From NCBI RefSeq assembly GCF_028462125.1, contig NZ_CP115468.1:958001-1022000 (forward strand): a stretch of 64,000 nucleotides of DNA, read 5' to 3'. Below are positions 63,522-64,000 of the stretch, piece by piece (position 1 is the first letter of the stretch; every line of letters starts with the position of its first letter). This DNA comes from Leptospira sp. GIMC2001. GTDB taxonomy: Bacteria > Spirochaetota > Leptospiria > Leptospirales > Leptospiraceae. The translations under genes and the position numbers were made by a program. The notes beneath the pieces were generated by a model, which did no database searches, was not told the origin of the DNA, and saw only the letters and a list, made by a program, of their open reading frames with translations.

Positions 63522-64000
63522 TCACATAGATGGCATAGTTTTCATGAGAACATTTTGTACTATAGGATAGATTCGAAAACTGCCCATAACAAGAGTATTC
63601 ACTTTATTATTGATATTTTCTTTTAAGCAATCAATAAGTTTTTGCTCACTATCTAGACTGTTTGCTTGGTGTTTAGTTGGTTTCTTGAATGGACTGTAGT
63701 CTAGAAAAAGTAGATTCGATACATTTTGAAGCGAAGAAATATTTTGGTAAATGCTGTCCGAGTCTTTATCGGGGAGACAGCCGACTATACAATCCCATTC
63801 TATATTTGAATAATTATTCTTTAAATCGTTCAAAGCGTTCATGCAAGCACGCGGATTGTGTCCTGTATCGTAAATAATCAAAGGATTATCATTCAGTTTT
63901 TCTAATCTAGCTTGAGGTGGAGTTATTTGTCTGAAATCGGTAGCCGGTTTATCTATTTTGAATTCAATAATCTTTACCTTATATAGAATATCCAAGATGA
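63522..64000 (-). CDS. folC: Folylpolyglutamate/dihydrofolate synthase, C-terminal part (partial)
   Basis: The frame is open to the window edge and gives about 158 residues of a Mur-ligase-type C-terminal domain: P-P-Q-A-R-L-E, I-I-Y-D-T-G-H-N-P-R-A, then V-G-C-L-P-D-K-D and V-M-G-S-F-R-I. FolC has D-[GA]-A-H-N-P at this point, here D-T-G-H-N-P. The enzyme adds glutamate to folates. A TTG at 63993-63995 could be read as a start, but the domain clearly continues upstream, beyond the window. Another Mur-ligase-fold protein is the alternative. Confidence 0.72.
   Translation of the reverse strand, partial: ILDILYKVKIIEFKIDKPATDFRQITPPQARLEKLNDNPLIIYDTGHNPRACMNALNDLKNNYSNIEWDCIVGCLPDKDSDSIYQNISSLQNVSNLLFLDYSPFKKPTKHQANSLDSEQKLIDCLKENINNKVNTLVMGSFRIYPIVQNVLMKTMPSM

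Overview
The window looks like chromosomal DNA of a spirochaete of the Leptospira group. I infer this from the AT-rich composition, the many lipoproteins with spirochaete-style lipoboxes, the stand-alone cyclic-nucleotide-binding proteins, a Leptospira-type DUF5018/lectin surface protein, and the CarD - PIN/TRAM - Lnt gene order. Non-ATG starts, mainly TTG, are frequent. I see no phage, no intact insertion sequence, no CRISPR array and no rRNA.

Layout. 1-15.5 kb is mixed housekeeping and envelope genes: an AraC fragment, a VOC protein, a UbiA-like membrane protein, a DUF4015 lipoprotein, an HDAC-family deacetylase, a double-hotdog MaoC hydratase, a GST, three cyclic-nucleotide-binding (CNB) proteins, an ArnT-type glycosyltransferase, a PHP-like protein, sixA-hpt, and a tightly packed sppA - membrane protein - surE - TPR run. 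15.5-15.8 kb holds tRNA-Pro, tRNA-Arg and tRNA-His. 15.8-17.1 kb is a non-coding island made of three kinds of duplicated module (77, 83 and 129 bp) with strong hairpins, followed by a lectin-like surface protein. 18.4-21.5 kb is katG with a clear promoter and operator-like palindrome. 21.8-25 kb carries a small lipoprotein, a tandem pair of paralogous CsgG-like lipoproteins and a small secreted protein. 25-32.3 kb has ssb, a SPOR-like protein, carD, a PIN/TRAM protein, lnt, a large anchored protein and an orphan ABC-2 permease. 32.3-42 kb has a RibD-like reductase, a PdxB-like dehydrogenase, a carbonic anhydrase plus SulP transporter pair, an OmpA-like protein, a chemoreceptor with a haem-c motif in its sensor domain, a VapBC module and a DUF2804 protein. 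42-44.4 kb is a DEAD-box helicase followed by a repeat-bearing spacer. 44.4-47.9 kb is a minus-strand operon (RNA methyltransferase, small protein, ung, DUF368 lipid-carrier transporter). 47.9-57.4 kb has an EamA permease, a pterin dehydratase, CNB + AI-2E genes, and a plus-strand run bioD-bioA-bioB (no bioF), GPH symporter, SGNH lipoprotein and serB. 57.3-64 kb on the minus strand is mutS, a fused eutC-trpF gene, eutB, a TetR regulator and the end of folC.

The most unusual item is the single reading frame at 60007-61425. It joins a complete ethanolamine ammonia-lyase small subunit (EutC) to a complete phosphoribosylanthranilate isomerase (TrpF), directly downstream of eutB and without microcompartment or reactivase genes nearby. 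Other points of interest are the modular repeat island beside the tRNA cluster, the 109-bp paired intergenic element at 43.75 and 44.17 kb, the CxxCH-bearing chemoreceptor and the tandem CsgG-like lipoproteins.
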